Assembly: GCF_902686445.1 (NCBI RefSeq)
Contig: NC_062220.1
Coordinates: forward strand, 96,348,143 to 96,412,142
Origin: Sciurus carolinensis
Taxonomy: Eukaryota > Chordata > Mammalia > Rodentia > Sciuridae
Length of the DNA: 64,000 nucleotides
Direction of reading: 5' to 3'
Both the position numbers and the translations under genes were made by a program. Shown here one piece after another: positions 35,837 to 47,500 of the stretch (position 1 is the stretch's first letter; every line of letters begins with the position of its first letter). Under the pieces are notes generated by a model. The model was not told the origin of the DNA. It saw only the letters and a program-made list of their open reading frames with translations, and searched no databases.

Positions 35837-36571
35837 GTTTCTTTACCATTCCTAAAACTTTTTCCCTTTCAGAGTTCAACTCCTATGAATGAGTGGTGTT
35901 GATGAGACTTGGTACTATATTCTGTATTTTAAACAGTGTTTCATTCTCATATCCAGGATACTCTTCCAAGTCACACCTCTTTGCTTCAAATTTTGGTACT
36001 GGCATTAAGAAACCTACCGGAAGAGATCAATGAAATGTACTCAAGCAATTAAAGTGAGACAAACTATTTGTTGACTAAAACATTGAGAGGTTCAATTGCC
36101 CTGTCATACTATCAAGAATAACAACAAAATCACTATACTTATTGCTGAGTTTTTCCTCAATTCTTCTAATGTGTCTTTACAAAATGAAACAAGAAATAGC
36201 ATACTTGATAGGTAAAGTCAGGGTCCTATCCATCAATTTCAGATGGCTTTTAGATAAGACCACCTAGATTTCTCTCTCCTGTGATCCCTGGAAGAGTTTC
36301 TGTCTAGTCAGAGAAACACCTTTTTTGTTTCCTGTTCTTTGCAAATGAGTTATTCTCCCCAACTGACAATGTGAGTTTCCATGCTCATGTTCACTCATGG
36401 TAGACAATGTGTGACAACTACATAATGACAGCAGCCTAACTGACAGTAACTAGAAGTGATGTGAGCTTGTGGGTTAGTGTAGCTTACAGCTGCTAATTTT
36501 AAGCATTAAATATGAAAAAGTGTGCATTTTAGAGTAAGTGAGAGAAAGATATTTGTTTTACCTTAGATTTT
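35837..36571. other. Unrecognised interval
   Basis: Nothing recognised. Confidence 0.35.
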
Positions 36572-36680
36572 TCTCCAGGGCAGAGATCATGACATATGCA
36601 CCTCTGTATCCCTGCTACATAATGGTGACCTGTATATCATTCAAAGACAATGGGTCAATGTTTGTTAAATGAATGTTTTA
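36572..36680 (+). mobile_element. L2 LINE 3' end relic
   Basis: CAGGGCAGAGATCATGACAT, a CCTCTGTATCCCTGC block and TTTGTTAAATGAATG follow the L2 3' consensus. Confidence 0.7.
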
Positions 36681-37079
36681 CCTATGGCCAGCAAAATGCT
36701 AATAATGCACATTAACACAGCATGAAACTTTCCTTTTTCTTTTCTAATAATAGAATAACAAGTTACTTAAATATTTTTTCTTTAAATGGGAATATTTCTC
36801 TCATATAGTAGCCAGGAATTACAAGTATAGGTGTATTTGCTCCACAAACACTATACTCAAAATTAATGCTGTGGCATAACAGAAATCTATAGCTAATTAA
36901 CATGTAAGATCAAACTAGTTACATGTGATTTTTCAAACATCTTAGAGATTCTGTGAGTTTTTAAGCATGTTGGAAAAGTGGTAAATCACTGTCGACGACG
37001 TCTCAGTATTAATTTGGAAAGAAAGTACATGCAAAACAATCCATTTTGTTTCACAAAATTATTTGCTACAATGATTGTT
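36681..37079. other. Unrecognised interval
   Basis: AT-rich; nothing recognised. Confidence 0.35.
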
Positions 37080-37087
37080 CTCCAAAT

Positions 37088-37709
37088 TGCTTTGTGGTAC
37101 TGGGACATGAACCCAATGGCACTCTATCACTGAACTACATCCCCAATCCTTCCTATTTTTTAAATTTTGAGACAGTGTTTTAGTCAGCTTTTTCATTATG
37201 ATCAAAAGACTTGACAAGAAAAATTAGAGGAGGAAAAGTTTATTTGGCTCATCATTTCAAGATCTCAATCCATAACTCCATACCTCTGGGCCCAAGGTGA
37301 GGCAGACCATCAAGGTAGAAGAGAATGGAAGAGGAAAGTAGCTCAGGACATGGCCACCAGGAAAAACAGAGAGTCACTCACTATGTAAAATCCACTCACT
37401 ATGTAAAACCCAAAGGCGCACTGCCAGTGACTCACTTCCTCCAGCCACACCCTACCTGTATATAGTTGCCTTCTAATTAATCCATTCAAGCGGATTAATG
37501 CATGAGGGTTAAGACTCTCATAATCTAATCATTTCATTTCATTCCTAAACTTCCTTGCATTGTCTCACCCATGAGTTTTTGGGGATGCCTCATTTCTAAA
37601 CCATAACAGACAAGATCTCAGTAAGTTGCCCAGTGTGATCTCAAACTTATAATCCTCCTACCTCATTCTCCTGAGTAGCTGGAATTACAGGTGTGCACTA
37701 TGGGACTGA
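37088..37709 (-). mobile_element. B1-dID SINE split by an LTR
   Basis: Antisense SINE: the ID part is at 37088-37175 (GTGGTACTGGGACATGAACC) and the B1 part at 37609-37709 (GATCTCAGTAAGTTGCCCAG, CCTGAGTAGCTGGAATTACA). The intervening 37176-37608 is an LTR. CTCCAAAT flanks the composite at 37080-37087 and 37710-37717. Confidence 0.85.
37176..37608 (-). mobile_element. Solo LTR, MaLR/ERVL-like, nested in the SINE
   Basis: TG...CA ends on plus (TGTTTTAGTCAGC ... CCATAACA), with 5-bp flanks GACAG/GACAA. Shares the antisense layout of 57745-58108: GGAGGAAAAGTTTATTTGGC, CTCCAGCCACACCCTACCTG and TAATCCATTCAAGCGGATTA. A short internal tandem repeat (CACTCACTATGTAAAA twice) lies at 37375-37408. Confidence 0.85.
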
Positions 37710-37755
37710 CTCCAAATCTCTTGTGTGAACATTCAATAGTTCCCTTTAGTGTCTT

Positions 37756-37760
<5 letters not shown>

Positions 37761-37789
<29 letters not shown>

Positions 37790-37863
37790 GGTACTGGGGA
37801 TCGAACTCAGGGCCTTGTGCTTACAAGGTAAGCACTCTACCAGCTGAGCTATCTCCCCAGCCC
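37761..37863 (-). mobile_element. Young ID SINE
   Basis: Poly(T), then GCGGTACTGGGGATCGAACT, CAGGGCCTTGTGCTTACAAG and TCTACCAGCTGAGCTATCTC, near consensus. Flanked by AGTGTCTTTCTTT at 37748-37760 and 37864-37876. The low divergence and clean duplication suggest recent insertion. Confidence 0.93.
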
Positions 37864-37876
37864 AGTGTCTTTCTTT

Positions 37877-38369
37877 TTAAGTCATCCTTCTTTACACTCT
37901 GATAAACCAATCTTTGTCACCGAGTGTGTAAAGAAAATTAATCTTGTTTATAAAACATTTTGCTCATCATACCTTTAAGTACCTTATTTCATCATTCAAC
38001 CTTCTGTGAAGGTAGACTTCAAATTCGTATTTGCAAAGAAAATATTCTCAGTATAATCACTCAGGGAGCAGCAAGAAGGCAGGAATCACACTTTATGGGA
38101 AACAGGGAAATTTGAACATAAAGAACTATTGATGAGTAGCAGGGTATTAACTACAAAGGGAAATACTGAGAAATCAAAAGAACAGCAGATGTAAGAAGCA
38201 ATCACCAACTTAAGAAAGGAAAAACTTGGAAGACAATGAGCACCCTGCTCCACCCCTAAGACAGACTAGGCTTGCCAGTGGTTTCCTGCTCCCTCGGGTA
38301 GCAGTGAGACACCTGGAGACTGCATCACTGATATTCAGCACACCTATAGGGAAGCTGTAGGGCTCCTTT
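37877..38369. other. Unrecognised interval
   Basis: Nothing recognised. Confidence 0.35.
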
Positions 38370-38828
38370 TGAGAGTCCCCCAAAAGCTGATGTGTTAAAG
38401 GCTTGGTCACCAATGTAGCAATGTTCAGAGATGAGGTTTCTAGGAAATGACTGGATCCTGAGGCTTTAACTTTGTTAGTGTGAATCCACTGATGGATTCA
38501 TAGTTTGAATGGACTATTGAGAGGTGGGGGAAATTGTAAAAGATGGGACCTCATGGAAGGGAGTGGGTCCTTGGAGGCTTGGCCTTGGAAATTGTATTTT
38601 GTCCCAGGACTCCTCTCTTCACTTTCTGATGGCCATGAAGTAAGGCGCTTTGCTCCACCAAACCCTTCCACCATGATGCCCTGCCTTACCATAAGCCCAG
38701 AAATAATGGTGCAAATCAACCACGAACTGAAGCCAATAAAACCATGAGCCAAAATAAATCTTTCCTCCTTTACATTGATTTTTTTTAGGTGTTATTTTAT
38801 AGTGGTGAAAAGCTGACTACCACACTGC
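38370..38828 (+). mobile_element. MaLR-like LTR, sense
   Basis: GTCCCCCAAAAGCTGATGTG, GATGGATTCATAGTTTGAAT, CTTTCTGATGGCCATGAAGT, CACCATGATGCCCTGCCTTA, ATGAGCCAAAATAAATCTTT (AATAAA) and GTGAAAAGCTGACTACCACA. Same family type as 15936-16367, but diverged. Confidence 0.8.
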
Positions 38829-39467
38829 CCCAGGTCAGGAAGGCATCAGGGGCAGCTGCACCCCATGAGAAAGAGAAGCCCCCCTCTTCTTGCAGTGTCT
38901 CTGCAGCACTCTCTCCTGACAAGACACTGTGCATGACAGCTAAGAGAAGTGTTTGCAGGGTCCAGTTGCAGCATCACAAAGCAAGGCAAGAAGAATGGAT
39001 TTGGAGCTGAAACAATAACTGGTATAATGAGCCTACCCTCTTGTTCTCCTGTGCTATTACAAGAACCAACTTTAGCATCATCCAATACCCAGTACATAAG
39101 CACTGATGAGAAGGCAGAGAGGAGGGATGCACAGCTTTCTAGATCATCATCACTGCCAATTAATGGTATTTAATTTTTCCTGGACATTAGCTATCCAGCA
39201 GTGCTGTCATGTCTATAAGATAATTCTCCCCCATTTCCTAAGGTGGCCATTTTTAAATTATTTCTTCACATGCCCACTCCTCAATTTTGCCCATAATACT
39301 TAGTAAATTACTTAATTGCTTACAGAGAATTGAAGAAACCTTCAGAACCTATCTCAGTCACTTTTGTGTGCTTACTGCAAGCATAATTTTGTCCATAGTC
39401 TGCTTTGCTCCTGGTTTTCTCTCATAGCAGAGGAAGCTATTATATTTGTTTTATCTTAGATCCTATT
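38829..39467. other. Unrecognised interval
   Basis: Several overlapping short frames but no recognised domain. Confidence 0.35.
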
Positions 39468-39668
39468 TGTTGGTATTGGGGATTGAACCCAAGGGGGCTT
39501 AACTACTGAGCCACATCCTCAGTCCTTTTAATTTTTTATTTTGGGACAGGGTCTGACTAAGTTGCTTAGGGCCTCCCTAAGTTTTTGAGACTGGCTTTCA
39601 ACTTGTGATTCTCCTGCCTCAGCCTCCCGAGTCACAGGGATTACAGGCATGTGCTACTGCACTGCGCT
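39468..39668 (-). mobile_element. B1-dID SINE
   Basis: Antisense: GGTATTGGGGATTGAACCCA, GAGCCACATCCTCAGTCC, TTGGGACAGGGTCTGACTAA, TCTCCTGCCTCAGCCTCCCG and GGGATTACAGGCATGTGCTA. Confidence 0.9.
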
Positions 39669-39842
39669 TATTTGAGACTCTTCCGTTTTACCTGTCCATT
39701 CTTCATTTATCATATTTCTTCTGCCACCCATTCCTTGGACCTCACTCCTCATACCTCTATAGATCATGTTCTTCAGTCTTAATTTTATTTACTTGTCCAT
39801 TACTACAGTATCTCTAAAATTGTAGTCTTTATAAAACCTACA

Positions 39843-39990
39843 CCAAATGTACCTGGGTACTTGATTTAAAAACAGATTTCATTGTCTCACCTCAAATCTA
39901 TTAAGTCAGCAACTCCCTAGATCAGAAGGTGGTAATTTCCTTCAAGTATTCCTGATAAGACTCACTCAAACTAAATTTTGAGAACCAGTG
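39843..39990 (+). mobile_element. MER5A-like hAT relic
   Basis: TACCTGGGTACTTGATTTAA, AAACAGATTTCATTGTCTCA, ATTAAGTCAGCAACTCCCTA and TAAATTTTGAGAACCAGTG track the MER5A consensus order with substantial divergence. Confidence 0.7.
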
Positions 39991-40371
39991 AACTGTCTGG
40001 TCTTTGTTTCGTTTTGTTTATGTTTACATCTCATACGGTAAAAGTAAATATTCTTAACATTTTCTTCCCTTGGTTTTATTTAATCTTTCCTCTCCTTTTC
40101 ACAGTGAAGTTCTCTGAAAGTGTTGTTCACAGTAGCTTGTAAAGTAGCCTGGGAATCTGTAACTTGAACTCCCCAGAAACACTAGAAATGTTTCTGCCAG
40201 GTCATCAAACTTCTTTATGTTAAACTCAAAATATTTTCATTGTTTTCAACTCTTTGGTAACTTGATTTCTGTGGTGTTTGACATTGATTATTCATTTCTT
40301 TTAGCTTCTGTTTCTGTTTCTAAAATTTTGTACTTTTAAAACCCAACCCCTTTATCACCTGCTCAGATTTA
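39991..40371. other. Unrecognised interval
   Basis: Nothing recognised. Confidence 0.35.
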
Positions 40372-40387
40372 TCTGCCCTTCTTTTAA

Positions 40388-40606
40388 CTTTTTTTTTTTT
40401 TTTTTTTTTGTACTGGGCATTGAAACCAGGAAAGCTTAATCACTGAGTCACATTCCCAGGCCTTTTCATTTTTTTATTTTGAGACAGGGTCTCTCTAAGT
40501 TGTTTAGGAACTCACTAAATTGTTGAGACAGGCTTTTGAACATTCAGTTTTCCTGCCTCAGCCTCCTGAGTTGTTGGGATTATAGGCGAGTTCCACCATG
40601 CCTAGC
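40388..40606 (-). mobile_element. B1-dID SINE with target-site duplication
   Basis: Poly(T), GTACTGGGCATTGAAACCAG, TTGAGACAGGGTCTCTCTAA, TCCTGCCTCAGCCTCCTGAG. Flanked by near-identical 16-bp repeats (40372-40387 and 40607-40622). Confidence 0.9.
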
Positions 40607-40622
40607 TCTGCCCATCTTTTTA

Positions 40623-41387
40623 GATATTATATATTCACAGTATTATATCCGATAACTTCTTTTTCTTTTTAAATGCTTTTTAGGTGATTCCTTGAACTTC
40701 TATGTCTTTATCTATCATTTAAAATAATAACCGAGCCAAGTTCCCTGTCCTGAACTTCATATCCCTATTAAATCTAACTACTTACTGGACTACTTACCTA
40801 GATGTTCCACAAACATCTTGAATTCAATGAGTTCAGATTTTGGCATCTTTCTCCCCATTCAAGCTCCAATTTTCCTTCATCCACCTTTGTGAATAATACT
40901 ATAATCCCCCCAGATGTTGAAATAATCACTAACTCTTTCCCCAACAAGATTTGAATAACTCTCTTTTATCTCTCTTTTCCATCATCACAATTTCATTTTA
41001 GGCTACAATTAACTGTCATTTGTGTTATGTGAAAGTCTACTAAATTTTTTTGTTTCCCAAGCTTGCTCATCTTCTAATCTTTTTTCCACACTGCCAACAA
41101 AATGTTTTTCTAAATATTCTTATTTTAAAAATTTGCACCCATATGCCAGCAACAAATATCAAATTTTTGAAAACATATAATTTAAAATACCAAATTAGAA
41201 AATAGGCAGAATGATGTATGATATCTCTGCAGAGAAAACTATGAGCAATCATTTAGAAAAACTAAAGAAAACCTAAATAAATTGAGGTTATACCACATTA
41301 ATGGATTGGAAGACTCAAGACTATAGATTTATTATTTCTTCCCAAATTGTTCCATATATGCACATGTTCTCAATCAATATAGTAAGA
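40623..41387. other. Unrecognised interval
   Basis: AT-rich; nothing recognised. Confidence 0.35.
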
Positions 41388-41388
41388 T

Positions 41389-41419
<31 letters not shown>
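41388..41419. repeat. (TTTA)n microsatellite
   Basis: About eight units of TTTA directly abutting an antisense LTR. Confidence 0.9.
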
Positions 41420-41712
41420 GGAGGAAAAGTTTATTTTGGCTCATGTTTTCAAAGGTCCAGTCCATGGTTGGTTGACTCTGTAGCGCTAGGCCTAACGTGA
41501 GGCAAAACATCATGGCAGAAGTGTGTGGTGGAGAAAGGCAGCTCAGGACATGACAACAATATAAATCCCAAAGGCACACCCTCAGTGACCTACCTTCTCC
41601 ATCCACACTCTACCTGCCAGTAGTTACCACCCAATTCATCCATACCTGTGTGTTAACCTTTCATAATCTAACTATTTTACTTCTGACAATTCTTGCATTG
41701 TCTCACAATATA
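41420..41712 (-). mobile_element. MaLR-like LTR, antisense, truncated
   Basis: GGAGGAAAAGTTTATTTTGG, CTAACGTGAGGCAAAACATC, AGGCAGCTCAGGACATGACA and TCTCCATCCACACTCTACCT match the layout of 37176-37608. The outer TG end is missing. Confidence 0.75.
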
Positions 41713-41944
41713 TTGAGATTTAATTTGTGAAGATCTACAAGTTGTTTCAAAAATTTTAGAAAATGCAAAGATTCAAAGATAGTCAAAACAATCTTGAAGT
41801 ACATGTTCAGAAGAAATGTTCTATTTTTAACCATGACTTATAAAGCAACAATAAGAGGGAAATGCTAATTGAAGGGAGATAAGTATACAAAAGCTGGTTT
41901 TTGTTAGAATCTTTTTCACTTTTCTTTCTTGATATTTATAGCTA
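41713..41944. other. Unrecognised spacer
   Basis: Nothing recognised. Confidence 0.3.
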
Positions 41945-42310
41945 TGTTAGTTAACTTTTCATTACTGTGACAAAAATACCTAAGAGAAGTAACTTAAAGG
42001 AGGAAAAGTTTCTTTGGCTCATGGTTGCAGTCCAATAGTTTCCTGTACACATTGCTTTGGGCCTATGGCAGCACAGTGCATCATAGCAGGACAATGTGTT
42101 GAAGGAGGCTGTCACCTCATGGCAGCCAGGAAACAAAGAGAAGAGGTCAGAGTCCCACTATTCCCTTTAAGGGCATGCTACCAGTGACATATTCTTCCAC
42201 TAGACCCTACCTCCAAAAGGTTCCACTGCCTCTCAAAAGAGTCAGAGGCTGACAACCAAGACTTCAGCATATGGACCTTAAATTATGGACATTTAATATC
42301 CACACCCTAA
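41945..42310 (-). mobile_element. MaLR-like LTR, antisense
   Basis: TGTTAGTTAACTTTTCATTA, GGAGGAAAAGTTTCTTTGGC, TCACCTCATGGCAGCCAGGA and CTAGACCCTACCTCCAAAAG. Second antisense LTR of this type within 0.6 kb, but diverged from its neighbour, so independent insertions rather than a provirus. Confidence 0.7.
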
Positions 42311-42522
42311 GAATAATTACAATAATTTCTTCATTTTCTCTTGATCAGTCTTGACAAAGCTTACCAATCGTTTGAGTACTTTCAGGGAACTAACTGGTGG
42401 TTTGTTTATTTAAGAAAAAGTGGGCTTAATTAGGTGTTCACTTTCTACATTCTTGAACTTGATACAGATAATTGGATATTTCTATTATTATTTAGTTGAA
42501 AATATTGTATAATTTACATCCC

Positions 42523-42733
42523 CCCCCCTTTTTTTTCAGTACCAGGGATTGAACTCAGGGGTACTCAACCACTGAGACATATCCCCAGCCCTATCTTGCA
42601 TTTTATTTAGAGACAGGGTCTTACTGAGTTGCTTAGCACCTGGCCATTGCTGAGGCTGGCTTCAAACTCGACATCCTCACGTCTCAGCTTCCCAAGTCGC
42701 TGGGATTACAGACATGCATCACCATGCCTGGCC
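42523..42733 (-). mobile_element. B1-dID SINE with target-site duplication
   Basis: Antisense: CAGTACCAGGGATTGAACTC, GAGACAGGGTCTTACTGAGT, GCTGGGATTACAGACATGCA. Flanked by AATTTACATCCC (42511-42522) and AATTTATATCCC (42734-42745). The next 45 bases (42746-42790) resemble another antisense B1 head, probably an older fragment. Confidence 0.88.
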
Positions 42734-42829
42734 AATTTATATCCCTTGAGTTGCTGAAATTACTGGCATGCACCATGGTGTTGGGATTTAGTCAATACAA
42801 TCATGTGTTCAGATATCTATATGTTTACT

Positions 42830-44150
42830 TATTTTTTAAGGTTGGTCTCTTGGTTATTTAAAGAGGTGTCTTTAAGTTCCCTACTCTAATTATGAATTTT
42901 TTCCTGTATTAATTTTTACTTCTAAAGTTGTTATTAGAGATACACAAATTTTGACTATCTTCCTTGTAGACTTATCCCTTTACCACAATAAAATGTCCCT
43001 CTCTAATACTAGTAATTCCTTATCTTAAAGTCATTCCTCTCTGTCATTATTAGAGCTACATATAGAATGCCTTATTCCATCCTGCTAAGGTGATTCTATT
43101 GTGTGTTTTTGTATTTAAAATTTGTTTCTTGTAAGATGCATATAGTTTGGGTTCTTTGCTTAGTCAATCTGATGAACGTTGATTTTAATTTCAATATTTA
43201 GTATGGTTATTACAGAATTACTGATAATGATTAACATAATAGCTCTTATAGCTACTATTTGTTTTCAAGTTGTATTGCTTTTTTATGTTTCATTGATCAA
43301 GTATTACAATTTTCCCTCTATTAACTTGATATACATATATACATATGTATTAATTTGATATAAATTAAACATATATATAGTATTGTTGCTGCCCTAGGGA
43401 TTGCCACATATACCTTTGCACCTTTGACTTGTTTTTAGCTTGTATAATATTAATTTCCACTTTTCCACTTTACAGGCGGTGAGAATATGTTATGGTTTTT
43501 TAAACTTCTAGTAAACCTATTTGCTTTTTCTGTTATTGTTGTCATGTACTTTAATTCCTTGTTTATTTTAAAACCACAAAATGTTATTTTTTATAGTTAA
43601 TATTATTTTAGATTTATTTATGTATTTACCAACATCACTGATTTTATTTTCTTTCTGTAAATCTTTGTTGCTTTCTGGGATCCCTTTCTTTCTGCCTGAA
43701 GAACTCTATGGTATCTATTGCAATATCTGTCAGTAATGAATCCTGTCAGATTTTTGTTCATCTGGAAATATTTTTTCACTTTCAATTTTTGCAATATATT
43801 TTGACAGTAGAAAATTCTAAATCAGCAGTTAATTTTATTATTAAAGAAGTCATTATTTTCTGGCTTCCATGATTTCTTTTGGGAAATTGTCTTCTTGTGC
43901 TGAAGGTAATGTACATTTTTGGTATTTTATTATTGTCTTTGATCTCAATCAGTTTGACTTAGATGTGCCAAAATATGATTTGCACTATATTTACCCTGCT
44001 AAGGCTTTGTACCTTTCTTAAATAAATTTACTATTTTTGTTAATATTTCAAAAATTTTTGAAAGATTATTTCTTGAAATATTGTTTCTTACCCAACCTCT
44101 CACTCCTGTCCTTCTGAAATTCCAATTTCACGTATAGTAAATGTCCATAG
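42830..44150 (-). mobile_element. Ancient L1M 5' part (endonuclease region, ORF1 and upstream), antisense
   Basis: The plus strand shows the complement of the L1 endonuclease region (AAAATGTCCCTCTCTAATAC, GTTTCTTGTAAGATGCATAT) and then further 5' L1M sequence (CTGCCTGAAGAACTCTATGG, TTCTGGCTTCCATGATTTCT, TCTGAAATTCCAATTTCACG). Heavily decayed. Confidence 0.65.
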
Positions 44151-44837
44151 GAATAGTTCTTAAAAAAATATGCTTCCAGAAAAAGAAAGTAAAACCTAAA
44201 ATAAGAATAAAGAACTAGAAACAGTGGTAAATAAAAGAAGTGGTAAGAATAAACAAATAAATGATTATATAAATAGTAAACAGTAAATATAAACAAAAAT
44301 TAACTATATTATACTTATTATTTTCAACTTGTTTCATGACTCCAAAATAAGTCAGAACTGAAAATAAAGTAAAAGTACCACTTAGACCCAAAGCAATATT
44401 GCATCTCAAGTCTTCTAAGAATTTGTACTTTTCAGGTGAGGGATGAAGTTATTAATTAATACTGAACTTTCCAAAGTCCTGTGTGTCTGTAAAATTTTTA
44501 AGACTATTTATTCAAAGAAAAGAGATATACTATCAAACTTTCAGATGTTATTAGGCAATATAAGTTTTTATAAAAGATAACCTACTAAAACTTTGAAAGG
44601 ATTGAAGGGTAAAAATATAATAAATACAAGTCACAAAATAGGATGGCAAAAGTAAACCAGAATACATCGGTATAAGTGAATTTGCCAATCAAATAAAAAT
44701 GGCAGTTCAATTAAATAAATGAACCCCCTTCTTAAGATACACTCTTAAAATATGAATATGCCAATATATTACAAACAAAAGGATAGCAAACTACATGTTC
44801 TGCATATAATGATGAATAAAAAGTCCAATTACAGAAG
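44151..44837. other. AT-rich interval, possible sense L1M remnant
   Basis: Mostly unassigned. 44620-44740 has a weak resemblance to the start of an ancient L1 ORF2. Confidence 0.3.
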
Positions 44838-44991
44838 TTGGCAATTTTTTTCTGTAAAAGGTCAGATGGTTATTATTTTAAGCTTTGTCATCGCTATCAC
44901 AACTACTCAACTCTGTTATAGTAGTAAGAAAGCATCCAGAAACAGTATGTGAATAAATGAGTGTGGCTGTGCTCTAACAATTTATTTTAAA
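44838..44991 (+). mobile_element. hAT-Charlie-type nonautonomous element relic
   Basis: TTTTTTTCTGTAAAAGGTCA, ATTTTAAGCTTTGTCATCGC, ACAACTACTCAACTCTGTTA and GAATGAGTGTGGCTGTG-like sequence follow a well-known mammalian hAT element that normally reads ...GGGCCAGATAGTAAATATTT.... Its 3' end is interrupted by an L1 tail insertion at 45003. Confidence 0.75.
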
Positions 44992-45002
44992 AACAGGCAT
45001 CA

Positions 45003-45286
45003 TACAATAAGGAGGAGGATAGGGAAGAACAGAGTTCCTTTATATTATGTAGAGGGGAGTGAAGGGAGGGGAAAGGGTATGGGGGAAGGAATGATAGTAG
45101 AGTGAAACAGACATTATTACCTCATGTACATGTATGACTGCATGACCAATGTGATCCCGCAATATGTATAATCAGAAAAATGAGAGATTACACTCTATTA
45201 TGCATGAGCTATGAAAATGTATAAATGCATTCTACTGTCATGTAAAACTAATTAGAACAAATAAAATTTTTTAAAAAATTTAAAAC
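45003..45286 (+). mobile_element. 5'-truncated L1 3' end with target-site duplication
   Basis: Purine-rich 3' UTR, then TAGTAGAGTGAAACAGACAT, ATGTACATGTATGACTGCAT and the terminal CTACTGTCATGTAAAACTAA with AATAAA. Flanked by AACAGGCATCA at 44992-45002 and 45287-45297. Older L1 subfamily than 2413-6442. Confidence 0.88.
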
Positions 45287-45297
45287 AACAGGCATCA

Positions 45298-45892
45298 CAT
45301 GTTTTATGTCCTCACCCGTATTCGCATCATAATACCTTTCCTTTTCTCTCACTTTCAACTTGCCTCAGTTCTACAAAAGGGAAAAATGTGGACATAGCCT
45401 TGGACAAGTCGTTCCCAGTAAGTAGATGATACAGAGTTTAAGAAAGCAGATCCCCAGAAACTGCAGGATGGAACATAAAAGATCTTACAGCTACGCAACT
45501 GGAGCAGCCCTTCTGCGGCCACTTTTATCATGACAGTGAAATAAAGTACCACTGCTATTGCTTAGTGAAGTTTTGAAAACTAACAGACCTCACTAGCATT
45601 TATGACTAATTATTTTGGAAATTATTAGAAGATACCATTGACCATTTAATCCTTGGCATTTTAATCATTCATTGGAAAGCAGCATTTCACTTATTGTCTC
45701 TTAATTATAATTCTTACCACTAGGTGGCACTCATCCAAAGTTTCATCCACTCTAGAAAACGATGCAGAAGTTGCAAATTGGCATGGCCTGGATCTGGCCC
45801 ACAAATATGTTTTAATCAGCTAACCATTTTTTCAAAAATTTGGATTACTAGATGATATTCAAAACTAGAGAATTCTACATTATAAAACTGTG
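45298..45892. other. Unrecognised interval with a CTCF-like motif
   Basis: No gene. 45765-45830 contains GGCCTGGATCTGGCCCACAA, perhaps another hAT fragment. The CTCF-like core is listed separately. Confidence 0.35.
45717..45730 (+). promoter_or_regulatory. Possible CTCF core motif
   Basis: CCACTAGGTGGCAC fits the vertebrate CTCF core pattern. It is a sequence match only; occupancy cannot be inferred. Confidence 0.35.
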
Positions 45893-45993
45893 GCTTTTGT
45901 TTTTGTTTTTGTCTCAGTCATGGATATTGAACCTAGGGTCTCATGCTCACTAGCCAAGTGCTTTACCACTGGACTATGTTCTCAATCCCTTAA
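45893..45993 (-). mobile_element. Old ID SINE
   Basis: Antisense ID: CATGGATATTGAACCTAGGG, AGCCAAGTGCTTTACCACTG, GACTATGTTCTCAATCCC. Diverged. Confidence 0.75.
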
Positions 45994-46499
45994 AATGGTA
46001 TTTCTTGCTTTTCTTGAAAAATATCAGATATGAAAACATAGTCTTCACCTGTCAACCATCAGCCAAGACTCTCAGGCTACTCCTTTAAAGGGATCAAGCA
46101 CTATTCATATCAGGTACTGCTTATTTTTCTCTTACAATCCTTTCTGGTCCCTAGAGGCCCTTTTCTTCTTGAGCCTTGCATTACAGTCTAACCAGATGAT
46201 TTTAAGTCATGACTATTCATTAAAAAACACATAAAAATATGTATTTCAGAAATGTAGAATATGAAACTAAAACGGAAGAAATAACACAAAAATCAAGATC
46301 TGATCATCAGCTTATAAATGAGACTGAATTAAAGAAAGTCAGGGAGGACCTAAGAGCAAATAACAGGCAAGACATTATAGAAAGGTAAAAATGTAATAGC
46401 TTCCTGCAAATGTAAGTTTACTGGGTCCAACACTGAAATTCATACTTTTTGTGCATTAATAAATTAGAGTCTCCAAATCAGTATATGATGTGTGTTGTT
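45994..46499. other. Unrecognised interval
   Basis: Nothing recognised. Confidence 0.35.
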
Positions 46500-46612
46500 T
46501 CCTTTCCATCCAACAGGTAAGAAAGTGAAGCCTAGAGTTTAATAGTTTTTCCAAGGTTATAGATAGTAAATGGCAGAACTGGGTTTAACTCCAGGTGGGT
46601 CTGAGTAAAAAC
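46500..46612 (-). mobile_element. MIR SINE relic
   Basis: Antisense MIR: a GGTAAGAAAGTGAAGCC block, CCAAGGTTATAGATAGTAAA, TGGCAGAACTGGGTTTAACT and CCAGGTGGGTCTGA. Confidence 0.75.
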
Positions 46613-47488
46613 TCAAGCTTTTAGCTTCTACTTGAATGACTTTACCGGAGAGAGATTATTTGGTGATAAATATAGAGTTACAGTTTGGTTTGCTTTGCCA
46701 TCCATACCAAGTTTTCTGAGCTCAAATTGATTGATCTGGATTTTCTCTGTTGAGTAAAGAGATAATTACTGAAGAATGGAGATAGAAGAGTGTTCCTTTG
46801 TCTTCTCTATTTTTTAAAAATTTCCCTCTCAGATAGTAACGTGGTGCATTTGGATTGCAGTCATCCTTTCCTTTTTCTTCACAGGATTCTCCTTCCTATG
46901 AGAACTCTAAAATGCCCAGAGATGCTTCTTTCTTCCTTTTATTTTATTTTTTATTCTTATTAATTCTTTTTGGTTATATATAATATTAGAATTCATTCTG
47001 ATAAAATTATAAAAGCATGGAATATAATTTGTTCATATCATCCTGACAGAGAACCTGAAATCCTGCAGTCTCTGGTGGAAGTCATTCTTTTTATAATATG
47101 TGCCACATGGTGGCACTGTTGAGACAGAGGGAACATGGCCACCCAGGTGGGTCTCTGACAACATGTCAGTGCAGCAGGTGGTGACTGCCACAGAGGAGTG
47201 ATTTCATGATCTCCAAGCACCACTGCCATCCACCATTGTCTGCCAGTCTTCTCTATAGGGAGGAAAAATTCTCCTTGGTATCACTTTCAACTACAATACT
47301 TGTATGCAGTCACAAGCTTGGTCCCTCCATGACTTCAATCTTATAATTTAAGAGACATATTGAGTTTATGTATAAAGCCCATGTTTACAAAATTCGCACT
47401 TAATTCCCAGAGTAGCTGAAGTTGGAGGGATTTTTCAATCTCACCAACCTCCAAAGTGAAATAATTTCGCTCTAGCTCACTGTCCTAG
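46613..47488. other. Unrecognised interval
   Basis: Nothing recognised beyond a short palindrome, TGCCACATGGTGGCA, near 47101. Confidence 0.35.
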
Positions 47489-47500
47489 GGATCATCATTC

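Noticed and set aside
37761..37863. tRNA gene
   Set aside because: The tRNA-like boxes belong to an ID SINE with poly(A) and a target-site duplication.
41420..42310. A provirus bounded by two antisense LTRs
   Set aside because: The two LTRs are diverged from each other, separated by only about 230 bp with no internal coding sequence, and differently truncated. Independent solo insertions fit better.
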